Shown: in pieces, positions 44,285-57,617 of the stretch
Layout of the letters: every line of letters starts with the position of its first letter
Numbering within the stretch: position 1 is the first letter of the stretch
Assembly: GCA_033807775.1 (NCBI GenBank)
Contig: CM066326.1
Span: forward strand, 93,970,873-94,034,872
DNA: 64,000 bases
Source of the DNA: Saussurea involucrata
Lineage: Eukaryota; Streptophyta; Magnoliopsida; Asterales; Asteraceae
Direction of reading: 5' to 3'
Made by a program: the position numbers and the translations under genes
The notes under the pieces: model-generated
Seen by the model: only the letters and a program-made list of their open reading frames with translations
The model's database searches: none
Told to the model about the DNA's origin: nothing

Positions 44285-44430
44285 TCGGTAGCCTTTCATG
44301 TGGACGGTATACATTTGTGCATACAAGTAAATAAAGATGTTTTTTTTTGTTTTTATGCACTTGTGCACATGCACGTGTGCATGTTACAAATTATTTGTAT
44401 GCACAAGTGCATATCGTCCCGATGAAGAAT
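44285..44430. mobile_element. Foldback element, relative of the intron 5 copy
   Basis: Left TCATGTGGACGGTATACATTTG and right, inverse, TCATCGGGACGATATGCACTTG; core GCACGTGTGCATGTTACAAA as at 2258-2376. Confidence 0.55.
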
Positions 44431-45004
44431 TATAATCCTTTGATGGTACATTATTAATAACTTTTTAATGTTATTTTTAAGTTGATTCAAAAGTTAATTA
44501 GACAATGAATCATTAAACCAAAAAATGGATGGAAAAGGTGACCTAAACCTAACTTATAGTGGTGGGCAGCCATTTGAACACAAACCAGAGTATTTCATTA
44601 TGATTTTAGTGTAAATGGAGACAATAACTCATCATCTAGTGTACATCCATCAAGTAGATCACAAAGGTAAATAATTGACAGTAATCCGTAAAATAAAATA
44701 ACACAAGAAGGGTTAAATTATATATAATTTTACATTGAAACTAAGATGTGATTGCGGAACACTGTCAATGCAAGGGTATGCAGGCGACTTGGTCCGTGTC
44801 ACATGTGATTTTACACATAAGTTTAGAGTAAAAAACATGTGATTTGACCGTTCTCGTTTTCTTTTACTTGGTCAATACTCGTTTGAACCCGACACTAAAA
44901 AGTATGTAAAACTTACTTCTATCTCAAGAGGTAAAGATTTTGTTTATGTGAATACCTTGTAAAAATCTTTTGAAAAAAGGAGTTTGCAAGAAAAAAGGAT
45001 GCCA
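44431..45004. other. Nothing recognised
   Basis: No ORF or repeat termini supported. Confidence 0.5.
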
Positions 45005-45500
45005 TTAAACTTATTTATGTACACATTATTTTTTGGAAAGGCAATACTGTATTAAAACCAACCAAAAACAACAGAGCCAACGAAAGCAGACCGACCAATA
45101 AAAACACATTCATCATCTACAAGCCATAGAAATGAGGGTGACCACGAGCCTAAACCAACAAAAAAAGCCCCCACCAACCGGATGCCTTATACAACGAAAA
45201 ACCAATCAAAAAATAGGCTAAACAATCAAAACTGACTAACAACAAGAAGAAGTCAGGTTACAACACTATGACCCCCAAGACCCGCTATAAACTTTAGTAT
45301 GATGAGACAACAAACCTCATGCAATCTGTATATCGAACAAGTAGTCTCCAACCTCTCGTAGGTTGTCGAAGACAAGTTTATTTCGAGAACTCCAAATCAA
45401 GTACATGGAAATCCAAACAACGGTTGTGCATAACTTTCTCTCTGAAAACGAAGCAATAGAGAACTCAGTAAAAGACAACACATTCGAATCCCCAAGCTAA
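45005..45500 (-). pseudogene. LINE 3' remnant (5' truncated)
   Basis: On the minus strand a short frame (about 45500 to stop at 45317) reads VVWISMYLIWSSRNKLVFDN, resembling the C-terminal end of plant LINE reverse-transcriptase proteins. It is followed by a GT-rich 3' untranslated tail ending near TATTGCCTTTCCAAAAAATA. Strong 5' truncation is usual for LINEs. No clear TSD. Confidence 0.5.
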
Positions 45501-46048
45501 AGAAATAAATTATAATGCCGTTTTTTGTCTCCCAGATTATGATATTCATATTTTGTTCTAAGTATTAGTTTAAAATTATTAGTTTGAACTATTTCCAGCA
45601 TCAGTCAGATAATCTAACTGTAAATTACAAGTTTTGTACATGTGGTTAGGTGTTTTTAACCGTTCTTGTCCCTTTTTTAGAAAATTTCAACGAAGCTTGT
45701 CCTTGGTGTTGCGATTTTTTAACGAGTTACATTCATATGATTGTATCTTTTAATGCGTTGGGTCGTTTTAGTTGCAGTATTTATTGAGTTCGGTTCCTAA
45801 ATAAATAACAACGTGTATCTTTATGGTTACATTAAAAACCCAACTTGTTTACAACCATAAAATATGATAGATTAAATTTTCAAAAAATTGAAAAAAACCC
45901 GTTAAAAACATTTAGTGGAATGTGCACCAATTGATTTTTGTCTTCTTCCCTAACCCCCTTGGGACCTCCTTACATTTAGTCTCCAATAACTTCATTTTGA
46001 TATATTGAGTCATGAGTGGGTATCAACTCTATGATAAGGTTGTAAAAA
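45501..46048. other. Nothing recognised
   Basis: Flank of the Helitron; no supported ORF. Confidence 0.5.
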
Positions 46049-47125
46049 TTAGGTTTGTGTGCGCCCCGCGCAACGCGCGGCAACGAGTAATATTTTAAGG
46101 AATTACTTGATCGCATTAAGATAACAGGTAATTCATCGATTAATACTAATGAGATACGATTTAAAACGAAAAATGCAATTCCATAAGTGGTTATTGATTA
46201 CCATTTGTTGTTACGAATAAATTGAGATTTATTGGTAATAATTTTGTTGTTATACTGTTTAGAACTCAAACGACACACCAAACATATTGTTGTTACGAAT
46301 GGTTTGAAGAAATTTTTTTCCCAAAAAAGGGTTTGACTAAACTTAGTGAATTCTATGAGTTTCCACAAATTAAACATGTATCCCTCTCTTGTTGCCAATA
46401 TATGTTAACATGTTTCATAAAAATGTTAATCTTCTTATCAGTGTGAGATTACCAATCTCATTTCAAATTTATATACAACTTTCCTTCATCATTTCTTGTA
46501 GTCCATTTCATTCTCCATTCTAGCATTCTCTCATCAATGTGGAATGACTAAAATAATATCACAATGCAAGATTTAAGAATACAAAAATCTTACAGTGTCA
46601 CTTCAAATACCCTTGGTTATTTCTTTTATACATATAAATAAATAAAGATAGATAGAAAATGTAAATATTTTTCTATATATATATATATATATGATATATA
46701 AATATTTATGTTATCTTTTGTAAAATATCTATTGAGGTATTAGTCAAAAGACGTTTCACAATGGCATGTCAAATTATTTTGGTTATTTCTTATATATATA
46801 GATAGATTGTTTTATTCAATATTTGAAAATTCTAAAATCTTATGGCTTTTGGGTCGTACCTTATTGATTGTTTAATTGTGTTTGAAAACAAACTTCGTTT
46901 TAACAACATTAATCTCTTTTTAATTTTCAATGACACCTTCTCCTATTAATACACTCTAATTTTCTAATATATCACAATTCACTATTTGAAAATACTAAAA
47001 TCTTATGGTTTCATGTCATGTCATGGCATGTTATATCTTTGTTTTTTATAAATATATTTATTGATGTTTGTATAATCAAACTTTATTCCAACAATCATCA
47101 ACCTCTTTTTAATTTTGCATGACAC

Positions 47126-48851
47126 TGTAACACCCCATATTATTTTCTGGTTACTATTCTAATTAGATGAGACTTTGGGGTCAAAGAGAGAAAAAGTGGA
47201 ACTTGAGGACTTAGGGGTGAAAAGCTGAAAATGTGGTTATGCACAAAAGGGGCAAAAACCCTAAATTCTTTTCATTCTTGTAGTTCATACGTATTGGAGA
47301 GACTAGAGGGGGGATGGAGAGGAATCTGTTTCTTCTTCATTGGGAGCAAAAGGCAAGGATTGATCCAGAGATTGTAACTCCATCTTCTCCAAGGTTTGAT
47401 TCCTTCTTCTTCTTCTTTATGTTGGGTTAGTCTAGCATTTGGTTTGGAGATTTGATAATCCATGTATTGGTTGAGTTTTAATCCATAAGAAGAAGGCAAA
47501 TAATTTTGGGATTGATTCCCTATGAGTTTTGATCATTCAGTAAGAAACTTCATCTTTTCTTAGTAATCTCTATGAATGTCCATGGTTGGGTTTTTGAGCC
47601 TTTGGGTTTTTAAATCATGAATCAATGGTTGGATTATTGGATGTTTTGATGGTGGGTAATTGTGGGGAAAGGTCTAGAACATCCATTATCTTATTTTAGA
47701 TGCTTAAAGTCGAATTGGGAGCATTTTGGGGGTATTGGAGTTGAGTTTTCGGACTGAAATTTGGTGTGCAGACTTGGGAGACACGAACAGGGACTTACGC
47801 GGTTTGTCCCGCGGTTTGCAAACCGCGTGGAAAGTGGCGCAACCCCCTGATTTGTGCACATTCTCCGGTTCGCTTCGTGTTTCGGGTCTAGAATCGAGGC
47901 ATCGTTGGGGGTCTGTCATAGGGGTTTAGTAGGGATGTTTTGGGATGTAATTGAATGGTTTAACACCATTTTGTGGCGCCAATTTAGGTGTTTGGTTTGA
48001 GCTAAAGTGTGTCCCGGAGCGTGTGTCGAGGTGCTAAGGCTAAGGTGAGTTCCCTTAACTCTTTTGGTGCAAATGAAATGTTTTGCTAAAGTTTTCGTAT
48101 CTGAAATTGGTTTGAGCATGATGACATGAATTTATACTATGAAAGGCCTTGTTTATTTCACAATATGGAACTGTTTATAAATGCTCGCATGTTTATGAAA
48201 ATGTTTATAAATGCGCATGTTTGGTTTACGTGATATTATCCATTATGTGGCATGATGTGGGGAGTCGGGTGCACAGTGGGAGTAGGGTACCTTGGGATAT
48301 CACATCCCTTGGGAGTTGATTAGTTACCCGTACATTTGGAATCCGTTTCCAGTGTATGTGGAGATGGGGAGTCTGCTTGGGCCCCGAGGGCGAGAGGGGA
48401 GTCTGCTTGGGCCCCGATCGTGGAGATTATCTTGTGGTGGAGAATGTCTACGAACACTGTGCAAATGCCCTTATGTGACTTGGTTTGGTCGTAATATTTT
48501 TGATGGGCCTTTTTGGCGGTTTGCATTTATATTTTAAATGTTTTGTTAAACTGTTTTCGGGAGGGAATTCACTAGACCTCATGGTCTAACCCTCTTTCAA
48601 AAACTAAAACCATTTTCAGGTGATAGTCGTGTTTGGGATTTCATCTGGTGATGTTGGAAAGGTTGTGGAGTTGTAGAAGAGCTAGAGTCTAGTGAAGACT
48701 TGTAGATTACCGTCGGGCTTCCTATTGCATCTCAGTTGTGAAGGTGTTTTTCCGCTGCGAGTTTAGAGTAGAACTGATGTATTGTATACTTTGGGACCGT
48801 TTTTGGTTGTAATGTTGTCAATTTATATTTTATGGAAATTGGGTTGTTACA
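47126..48851 (+). repeat. G1 5' LTR
   Basis: 1726 bp, TGTAACACCCC to GGGTTGTTACA. Includes a short TTC run near 47402 and a duplicated GGGGAGTCTGCTTGGGCCCCG unit (48365-48420). Confidence 0.88.
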
Positions 48852-48853
48852 AA

Positions 48854-48866
48854 TGGTATCAGAGCC
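48854..48866 (+). other. G1 primer binding site (initiator tRNA-Met)
   Basis: TGGTATCAGAGCC two bases after the 5' LTR. Confidence 0.9.
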
Positions 48867-51800
48867 ATAGTTTAAGGGATTTAGGTGACCGGATGGGCCT
48901 AAACTTAAACTGTGGAGTGGAGTGGGACACAACTGAGATATAGGAAGCCACTAGGAAATACCTTAATCATAGAACATCTTGGCAATAGTAATGAGAACCC
49001 CCATGTAAGGTAAATTCAAATAGCATCTGGCCAATGCTATTATGGATTTACATGTTCATGGGTGTAATCAATCTCTATTGTCGGGATAAGCGGTGGGGGG
49101 TGGCAGTGTGTAGAAGGTTCTAATCTTGTATTTTATAGATAAAGGCTTATGTGTCATGGGAGATCGCTTGTGATGCGATGCTTTTACCGTCTAGGTGAAG
49201 TGATTTTCGGTATGTCAGTGAGCCGGCTAGGCGTTTGATCTTTGGAATGGATGTGTCGGTTAGTTGGGATAGGAAGTGAGAATTATGTTGGCATCTTGAA
49301 AGCTTCAATTCAAGGTCGAGTGAAGGAATCTAGTCTTGGATTCCTTAGTCAATCGGTTCAGTTGGTGGCAAGGTTAATGAATGAAAGAGATCGGTGTTGT
49401 TTTGAGGTAAGTATAAGAGTAGAAGGTGAGATAGGTGGTCAATTGTTAAACCATGTTGAGTAGTCGGTCAGGTGGGCTGTGAAGCACTCGTACTACAAGT
49501 TGTAGTGAAAGTAAGAAAGCGGTTGTTGGTCATAGTATGGTGTCAGTGAAGAGTTGAAGTGAGTGCAACGGTTGACCTAGTCAGAGTGAATAGCCTTCAA
49601 TTGCATATTGAATTTCATGCATTATATCATTAAACGTATTACACGAGTTCTTTCATGTTGAAAGCATGTACGGGCATGACAGGTTTTCTTGTTTTGGGAA
49701 ATAAGTCGACGCGTGCGAGCGTGTGTTCTCTTTAAAGTAAAGGATAAACTTGTTTTCATTATACGATAAAGCTTTGAATTTAGTGATCTACGAATTATTT
49801 CACGCTTTTATTTGTGCAAGAGAACCTTTGTTGCGAAAATATTGAAAACGTTTTATTGCGAGGTTTTATTTTATAAACAAAATAAGTATGGACTCGTTAT
49901 TATTTTATGAACGAGTGTTGGAGTAGACAGACCCACTTTGGGTAAGTGATTTCGTTCGAAAATTTTCTAATCGTATTTGAAAGGGGTCCATTGGAGACGA
50001 CCATTGTGTCGACATCGATTTGGATGGACAAGGTTACGATTTATCGTAAGAGTGCCTGCGAACGATCCTTGCGATCGTTGTGTTTTACTATTTGTCTTGA
50101 GTGGTGTTGTGTCATGCATACTCAAGCTTGTTGTATAATTTTGTATCTATTGTGTTTTAAAAGAATGTAAAATGATTTCAATCGTTGTGTCATTGTGCTT
50201 GAAGGCTATGAACTCGCTAGGTCGGGAAGGGTATTACGATTGGGGTTGAGGAAAGGCGCTGATAGTTGATTTGTCAGTTGATTAAGATATGGTCGAGTTA
50301 TGACCTTAGTGTTTCCGTTAGAGGAGGTGGGTGAGTACCGAGAGTCTCGGGCAGTGAATTCGGAATGTCGGTATGATTGTAGTTTGAACTATTGCTTGGC
50401 TATGTGAGAATAGTTTTAATTGTGGTGAGACTGGAAATGATTAGAGTGATTCTGTTGGGGGGATGTTAATATGCATCGTTACGTTACTTGATGTAATGCT
50501 ATCGGCTGTGAGTCTGAGTACTGAGATAGGTTGATAATTATATTTTGCACTAAAGAAAGGTCTTGTGTTCTTTTTCAAGTGAGAGCGGTGGAGTATAAGT
50601 TGGTTATGATGTGTTGGACGAAGTGGGTTCTGTTAGGAATCCTAGATTGTCAGGAAGGAATGGAAATTATCATCACGTAGTCCTTTGGTATAGAAGTTTG
50701 CGACTGTTTAACACGTCTCAAGTTAGGGGTGTTGTCAGGAAATCGAAACGTGGGGAAATGAACCATTGTGTGTGAACGGATTAGGTCGTCCGAGAGTGTA
50801 TAAATGATATGGTGTAGGAACACCAAGTGAGAGCATTAGGAGAACGGAAGGTCACTAGTGTGGATGTGACGTCCATTGAGGTTTTGATGGTTCGCTTTTG
50901 CGTAAGGTGTTTAGCATAGCGGAGTTGGATCGCGAGGAGTTGACGAGAAACGAGAACTTGTTCGAGGAGTTAGGAGAAGTAGATTCCTTCGGGGATCCTT
51001 GTCTGTCGTGAGGCGGCTTGACTTTAGTGTGCCGATTGTCGATGCTGAAATCCATGGCCGTGCTGTGGGATGGTAGTAAGAGGCTGGTAGTGGAGAAGTA
51101 ACTATAGTGTGGTTATCTTGTTGAGTTTTCTTGCAAAGATGTAAGAAGTTGATCGGAGAAAGGTGCGTATCCGGCATGACGCTGGACCACCTTGTGTGAG
51201 TGTGTCAGAAGTGAAAGATAGTGGTAGCATAAGTAATTTCCGATGGAGTTTGTTGGGCCTTTTAAGAACGAAATGATTAGTGTAATCGAAGCGGGTGAGT
51301 TGTGATTAGGTGATCTTGACATGTGGTTCGTTTAGACCCGGGAAAGACAAAATCGGGAAGCGATTTTACTTCAAATGAAATGGTGTTATGGGTAGCATGA
51401 AGGAAGTAGCAGGTTTTATGTGTGTAAAGGCAGCATAAGAACTTGTTCGCAATGTGGCCGCGTAGTGCGATAGTGGTGTGAGGAAGTGGTAACACTTTGT
51501 ACCGAAGGAAAGATGTAAGTCATAAATGTAATGATGGTTTGCCGTAATATTGGAGTAGTCAAAGGTGGTGAGTATGCTCGATTGAAGCGGGTGGTTTGCA
51601 GGCAGTATGCGTTAATGATAGTTGAGATCTGGGAATTGAGTTGCGGTTGGTGACGAGATGAAAGGAGAACCCTTGTTCTTCTCGATCCCATTGATTTTTT
51701 GGAGTGAGTTTTCATACTTCACTTGTTTGTTAAAGAGAATACTTTAACCGTTAAGCTGTGGTGCTTCGTTATGAAATTTAGTCAGGGGCGTTGGAGTATT

Positions 51801-53206
51801 CTGTGGATTTAAAGAAATGCAATGAGTGAGTCGGCTGAGTTGGAGAGTTGGGAACTCTTGGTAGTACTTGATGCTAAGTACTTCGCGAGAGCTTGGCTAA
51901 AGGTCTTGATTGATGGTTTTGAGTAACCGCCCTTTGGACTGTAGCGGTGTGTGATGGGCGTTCTGTGTAAGAACGAGAGAAAATGATGACAGTATGACAG
52001 CTCAAGTATAGACAGGCTTGCGGTAAGAAGATGTCGTGTGACACTGGAAAGACGGACTATAATTACAAGGCTGTTATTTGAAGGGCATAAGAAAATGGAT
52101 CGTCGTGTATGTCATGGCTAAAGAGTTGAGAAAGCTAAATTCGTGCGGCCGGTCTGACAACTGGCACATGTTAGCGGGTCATCTTTTTAAAGCATCTTAA
52201 TGTTGTCGAGTTAGAATGGAAACGGGTGGTCGAATGTGGTGCCCTGGTCGAGAGACCTTGAGATTAGATTCGGTATTGTAGGGGAGAATGTTTCACGTGA
52301 GCGTGTTGTTCAGTATTCGATTAATTGAGATAGTTTGAGTGAGCTTGGTCACTCCTCCTTGTGGGAGGGCAAGTGAGTTTTGTGGTAGTCCCTAATTAGT
52401 GGAACCATTCGGTAGATTTGGTGGGGAATATAATTGTGTATAGAAACGAGTTATAGTTTAATGATTGTCGTGAGTTTGGACCGTTGATTGGTAACTGTTG
52501 TGGCACGTGTGATCGGTGTGATTTTGGGGAAACGCAAATTGTGCCAGGCGAAAGCTATATTGGTGAGAATGCAGTAGCGATATGAGAGTGACTTTGTGTA
52601 ATGTCGATAATGGGAGTGGTCAGTGTCCGTCTAGAGATTTGGGTTATTGCGGCGTTAACTCGAGTAGAGTTGTTTTCTCTTAAAGAGAGTATTCTTTTGG
52701 TGTGAGTAGTATGTTTGATCGAAGGAATTGAAGGTGTGTATGGTTGGCTTGTAACCGACCTAAGAACGTTGTAGTTGGCTGAGGAACGATTTCAAAGAAT
52801 GTCGTATGTTGTCGATTCTGATCAGAAACGGATGGATAAGTGAATGGGGCTGAGATGATTGCATTGAAAGGTATGAGTATGTTCAATCTCAAGCCGTGGA
52901 AAACAGTTGGATGGGAAATATTCCCATGGTTTGGAGTAGTGTGTTTCACGTCCCTATTTTGGGGAGTGTTGGTTGAAATCTCGGTACGGTGTATCTTCAC
53001 AGACAATGAAGTCAGATTTTGTCATATCGTTAGAGACAATCTTTGGGGCCGGATGGCCGAGATTTCGAAAAGGAAAGAAGTTGGTCTTGTAGAGATGAAA
53101 TTGAAACTCCTTAAGAGTTTCTGGGCAATGTAAGATTTGGAAGCGGAAGTTAATTCCAGGTACAAGCTTGTGTTCGGCAATGGAATTCCGGGGACGAAAT
53201 TCTATT
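48867..53206 (+). other. G1 internal region, no recognisable gag or pol
   Basis: About 4.3 kb in which all frames are short and none shows CCHC, protease, integrase or YxDD motifs. The sequence is unusually purine- and GT-rich on the plus strand. It fits a LARD-like non-autonomous internal domain rather than a decayed gag-pol. Confidence 0.6.
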
Positions 53207-53219
53207 AAGGGGGAGGTGA
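53207..53219 (+). other. G1 polypurine tract
   Basis: AAGGGGGAGGTGA immediately before the 3' LTR at 53220. Confidence 0.85.
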
Positions 53220-54281
53220 TGTAACACCCCATATTATTTTCTGGTTACTATTCTAATTAGATGAGACTTTGGGGTCAAAGAGAGGAAAAGTGGAACTTGA
53301 GGACTTAGGGGTGAAAAGCTGAAAATGTGGTTATGCACAAAAGGGGCAAAAACCCTAAATTCTTTTCATTCTTGTAGTTCATACGTATTGGAGAGACTAG
53401 AGGAGGGATGGAGAGGAATCTGTTTCTTCTTCATTGGGAGCAAAAGGCAAAGATTGATCCAGAGATTGTAACTCTATCTTCTCCAAGGTTTGATTCCTTC
53501 TTCTTCTTCTTCTTCTTCTTCTTCTTTATGTTGGGTTAGTCTAGCATTTGGTTTGGAGATTTGATAATCCATGTATTGGTTGAGTTTTAATCCATAAGAA
53601 GAAGGCAAATAATTTTGGGATTGATTCCCTATGAGTTTTGATCATTCAGTAAGAAACTTCATCTTTTCTTAGTAATCTCTATGAATGTCCATGGTTGGGT
53701 TTTTGAGCCTTTGGGTTTTTAAATCATGAATCAATGGTTGGATTATTGGATGTTTTGATGGTGGGTAATTGTGGGGAAAGGTCTAGAACATCCATTATCT
53801 TATTTTAGATGCTTAAAGTCGAATTGGGAGCATTTTGGGGGTATTGGAGTTGAGTTTTCGGACTGAAATTTGGTGTGCAGACTTGGGAGACACGAACAGG
53901 GACTTACACGGTTTGTCCCGCGGTTTGCAAACCGCGTGGAAAGTGGCGCAAGCCCCTGATTTGTGCACCTTCTCCGGTTCGCTTCGTGTTTCGGGTCTAG
54001 AATCGAGGCATCGTTGGGGGTCTGTCATAGGGGTTTAGTAGGGATATTTTGGGATGTAATTGAATGGTTTAACACCATTTTGTGGTGCCAATTCAGGTGT
54101 TCGATTTGAGCTAAAGTGTGTCCCGAAGCGTGTGTCGAGGTGCTAAGGCTAAGGTGAGTTCCCTTAACTCTTTTGGTGCAAATGAAATGTTTTGCTAAAG
54201 TTTTCGTATCTGAAATTGGTTTGAGCATGATGACATGAATTTATACTATGAAAGGCCTTGTTTATTTCACAATATGGAACT
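53220..54281 (+). repeat. G1 3' LTR, first part
   Basis: Matches 47126-48168. The TTC run near 53495 is longer (about nine more triplets' worth of growth visible at 53496-53526). Interrupted at ...ATGGAACT by E3. Confidence 0.88.
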
Positions 54282-55536
54282 TGTTAGACAACCTAGGGGG
54301 GGTAAGGTTGTATTTAAAATCTTTTACTTTCAAAAATTCTTTTACAAATAAATACAGTACAGAAACAGTATAAATAAATCAGAGTATACAAATAATAAAT
54401 ATACAACAATTATATAAACAGATATAATTAAAAGCACAGCGGAATAAATAAAGAGATAAGGGATAGAGATACTTGACACAGAGATTTACTGATTTACCAC
54501 CAACTGTGATAAACCAGCAGCCGAGACACTTCTCGACACGATCCAATAAATGTATTCTTTACGGTAGAACACAAACCAAATACAAAGGAATTTGTAATAG
54601 TTTCTCAAGCCTCTGCTATGAGATAAACAGGATCACACACCCGTTATTCAAATACTTACAAGAGGAGTATAACTCACAATGGGTAATCACTCTTGTATAA
54701 TAATCACTTGGATATTTTATAAAAAAGGTTTTATAAAATATATATATTAATTAGATGAGAGAGCTGAGAGTTTGGTTGCTGCTTGTTGTGTTGTGCTATT
54801 TTTGTTGTGGTTGCTGTTTGTGTGGTCTGCACTTTCTTCACCATCAGCATGCAAATATATAGCATGAAGCTTCCAACGGATATGTGCATCCGCGGTATAC
54901 CGCCAAATGCACGCGGTATACCGTGCAGTAAAAAGTACACTGACACTTCAACGGCTCTCATGCAAAGTTGACTTCTGGAATACGTACCCGCGGTATACCT
55001 GCTAGTCCTCGCGGTATGCCGCCTGTAAAAGTAGCTTCAACCAATCACAAATGCACAGCAAACTCTGCCGCGGTATACCGCGGTGTCCTTGGCGGTATAC
55101 CGCCTGACACATCGTACAAGGGGAGCATGGCAGCGCTGGTTGCTTTCGGCTGAAACTTCTTCACAATTAATGAATGAACAGTAAAAGAAGATGTGAAACC
55201 AGATTTGAGGTTGACAAATTATTTTAAAGGATTATTTTAATAATTTTAATAAAACTTTAGTTTTAAATAAAATTTAAATATCTTTAATTTAAAAACAGTA
55301 TTTAAGGTTTTATAAATATCCAAGTGGTATATTATTTTAGGGTGTTTATCATTATTAGATATAAACAATGATGACGACGTAAAGCACCAGTCTTGAACTC
55401 TTCAGATAAAATCTTCGTGTTCTTCAAGAACTGCACACTTGGATTAAATTGTTAGATAAACAATAATACGGTGTGTTTGTAATCATCAAAATAAATATAT
55501 ATAAATATATAGAGATGTGGTACACTTGCACCAACA
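54282..55536 (-). repeat. E3 3' LTR with GCGGTATACCGC palindromes
   Basis: TGTTAGACAACC to GCACCAACA. Between 54889 and 55109 about six copies of GCGGTATACCGC or one-off variants occur, plus CCGCGGTATACCGCGG. Confidence 0.88.
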
Positions 55537-55902
55537 ATCTCCCCCTTTTTGATGATGACAAACACAACCGCTAAGCATGAGCATATGCGGTTTCTCTCCC
55601 CCGTTTGTCGAAACAAAAAGGGTCAAGAAAGACGGTATGCTTCCCCTCGAGAGATGCTCCCCCTCAAAATATGCATATAATTGAGGTAGCAAAAACTCAT
55701 GGGTAAAGATAATAAAACGCTCCCCCTCAAATTAATAACGATATTAAATTGATTTTATAAAATTTTGAGAGAAAAAAAATGCATAAAAGATACGCATAAA
55801 ATTGACATGAAACAAAATAACCAAAAAGAAACACTTGCACCAAAAAAGGATCTTAAGGCTTCGATTTTTCGGTTAATTTTATGTGAGCAAAAATTACCAC
55901 GT
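55537..55902 (-). other. E3 3' untranslated region
   Basis: ATCTCCCCC beside the LTR is the PPT on the coding strand. Further GCTCCCC repeats (55660-55725) look like secondary purine tracts. No coding. Confidence 0.65.
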
Positions 55903-56180
55903 ATTATGACCTCGTCAGGGAACACGTATTATATCCTCGTCAGGAAACACGTATTATATCCTCGTCAGGAAACACGTATTGTATCCTCGCCAGGAAACCA
56001 CGTATTATAACCTCGGCAGGTAACCACGTATTATAACCTCGGCAGGTACCACGTATTATATCCTCGGCAGGTAACCACGTATTATAACCTCGGCAGGTAA
56101 CCACGTATTATAACCTCGGCAGGTATCACGTATTATTTCCTCGTCAGGAATCACGTATTATTTCCTCGTCAGGAAACACC
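55903..56180 (+). repeat. 25-bp tandem array in E3
   Basis: About eleven units of CACGTATTATA(T/A)CCTCG followed by T/GCAGGAAA or GCAGGTAAC, occupying the place where pol would lie. Confidence 0.85.
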
Positions 56181-56363
56181 TACAAAAGGTAAAGAAAATT
56201 TTCGTGGTACCCTTTTCATATGGGTCCTTTTAACAGTTAGTATAAAACATAAACTGCAAAAATAAATAAAGAACATGTTGTCGACATAAAATAAAACATG
56301 ACAACATACAATCCACAAAAATTTGTTTAAAACCACAAACGCATCCCACCGGGATTTTCAACA

Positions 56364-57551
56364 TTAAACATTCCTTTCGGAATCCATTTTTTTAACCATT
56401 CTAATTTTGCGATTGTATTTATCATACACATAAAATGAAGCATTTATATTCGCATTATTTTTAGGTCTAGAAAAATTACTATTATACATACGAGCATACG
56501 GTTTCCTCGGCATATAATTCACATTATTCATTTTGAATACATACGGAGGTTTTTGCACATAAGGTTTTCTCGTTTCAACTTTAGGTGGTTCAAAACACCT
56601 TTTAATTTGAATACACGAGCACGTATCAATACATGTATTAGAACCAATGCCTTTTCTACAATTAATGCGATTAGACATATTTAGCATTTTTAACACTTTA
56701 TCATTGCTATTTTGAAATGCATTAGCTAACAGATTATCTTTTTCATGCGATTCACATTTTGTTTTTAAACAAACAATTTCATTCTCAAGAATATCACATT
56801 TTGTACATACAACATTTTCATATGTATTTTTATTTAAACATGCAAGTTTCTTATTTAAAACATCACATGATTTGCAAACAATATTTTCGCATGCTTTCTT
56901 TTCTAAAGTGATAACTTTATCATTTAACTCATTTTTGATTTTATTATCACATGCAATGGTTTGTTTACAATTATTCAACTTATTTTGACATAATAATAAT
57001 TCTTCTTTTAATTTAGCATTCTCATTTTTATAACTATTTACGAGAACAATCAATTTTTGAAAAGAGACATTTAGCATATCAATATCATCATCGTTATCAC
57101 TACAACTAGAATAACTTGAGTATGAAGTACATACCTCTTTCTCGCAGTCGACGATGAGACAAGTTTCTTCATTTCTTTGATCTCGGGTTTCGTCTCTCTT
57201 TTCTTTTGAGTTTTCACCATAGGTGATGTTCAAGTTCTCCCAAATATCACGAGCAGTTTCAAAGAGATAAACACGCTCAATATCATCGTTAGTAAGAACC
57301 GAAAAGAGAAAATTTTTGGCTTCATAATTTAAACAACAATTATCCTTATCTTCGTCGGACCATTCCGAGCTAGGTTTTTCAACAACTTTGTTGTTTTGAA
57401 ATTTTGTGGGTTTGAAATCTCCTTTAATAATAATATCCCAAATATTTTGATTTATCCCACGAACATAACGTTCAAAAGAATTTGCCCAAGGATCAAAATT
57501 TTCGAAATCAATAAGAAGAGATTTAGAAAACCAAGCATTTTGTTGAGCCAT
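56364..57551 (-). pseudogene. gag: E3 gag, internally deleted
   Basis: 395-aa frame starting 52 nt after the PBS. The N-terminus (MAQQNAWFSKSLLIDFENFD, NYEAKNFLFSVLTNDDIERV, ARDIWENLNITYGE) and the C-terminal coiled-coil half (CDVLNKKLACLNK, NASFYVYDKYNRKIRMV) match E2 gag. About 240 residues between them are lost, including the rest of the UBN2 domain and the CCHC knuckle. One extra A in a run near 56390 alters the last residues: a second frame there reads on with the E2-type tail. Packaging would need gag from a related element. Confidence 0.85.
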
Positions 57552-57603
57552 TAAATAAAAGATATAACTTTAAAAATTTAAACAGATAATTTTTGAAAGC
57601 CCC

Positions 57604-57615
57604 GCTCTGATACCA
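57604..57615 (-). other. E3 primer binding site (initiator tRNA-Met)
   Basis: TGGTATCAGAGC on the minus strand, 2 nt inside the 5' LTR. Confidence 0.9.
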
Positions 57616-57617
57616 AT

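Noticed and set aside
54473..55153. Small plus-strand ORFs repeated at 57809-58489
   Set aside because: Identical because they lie in the two E3 LTRs; no family resemblance.
55903..56180. CRISPR-like array
   Set aside because: Units are contiguous tandem repeats without unique spacers, and this is a plant retroelement.
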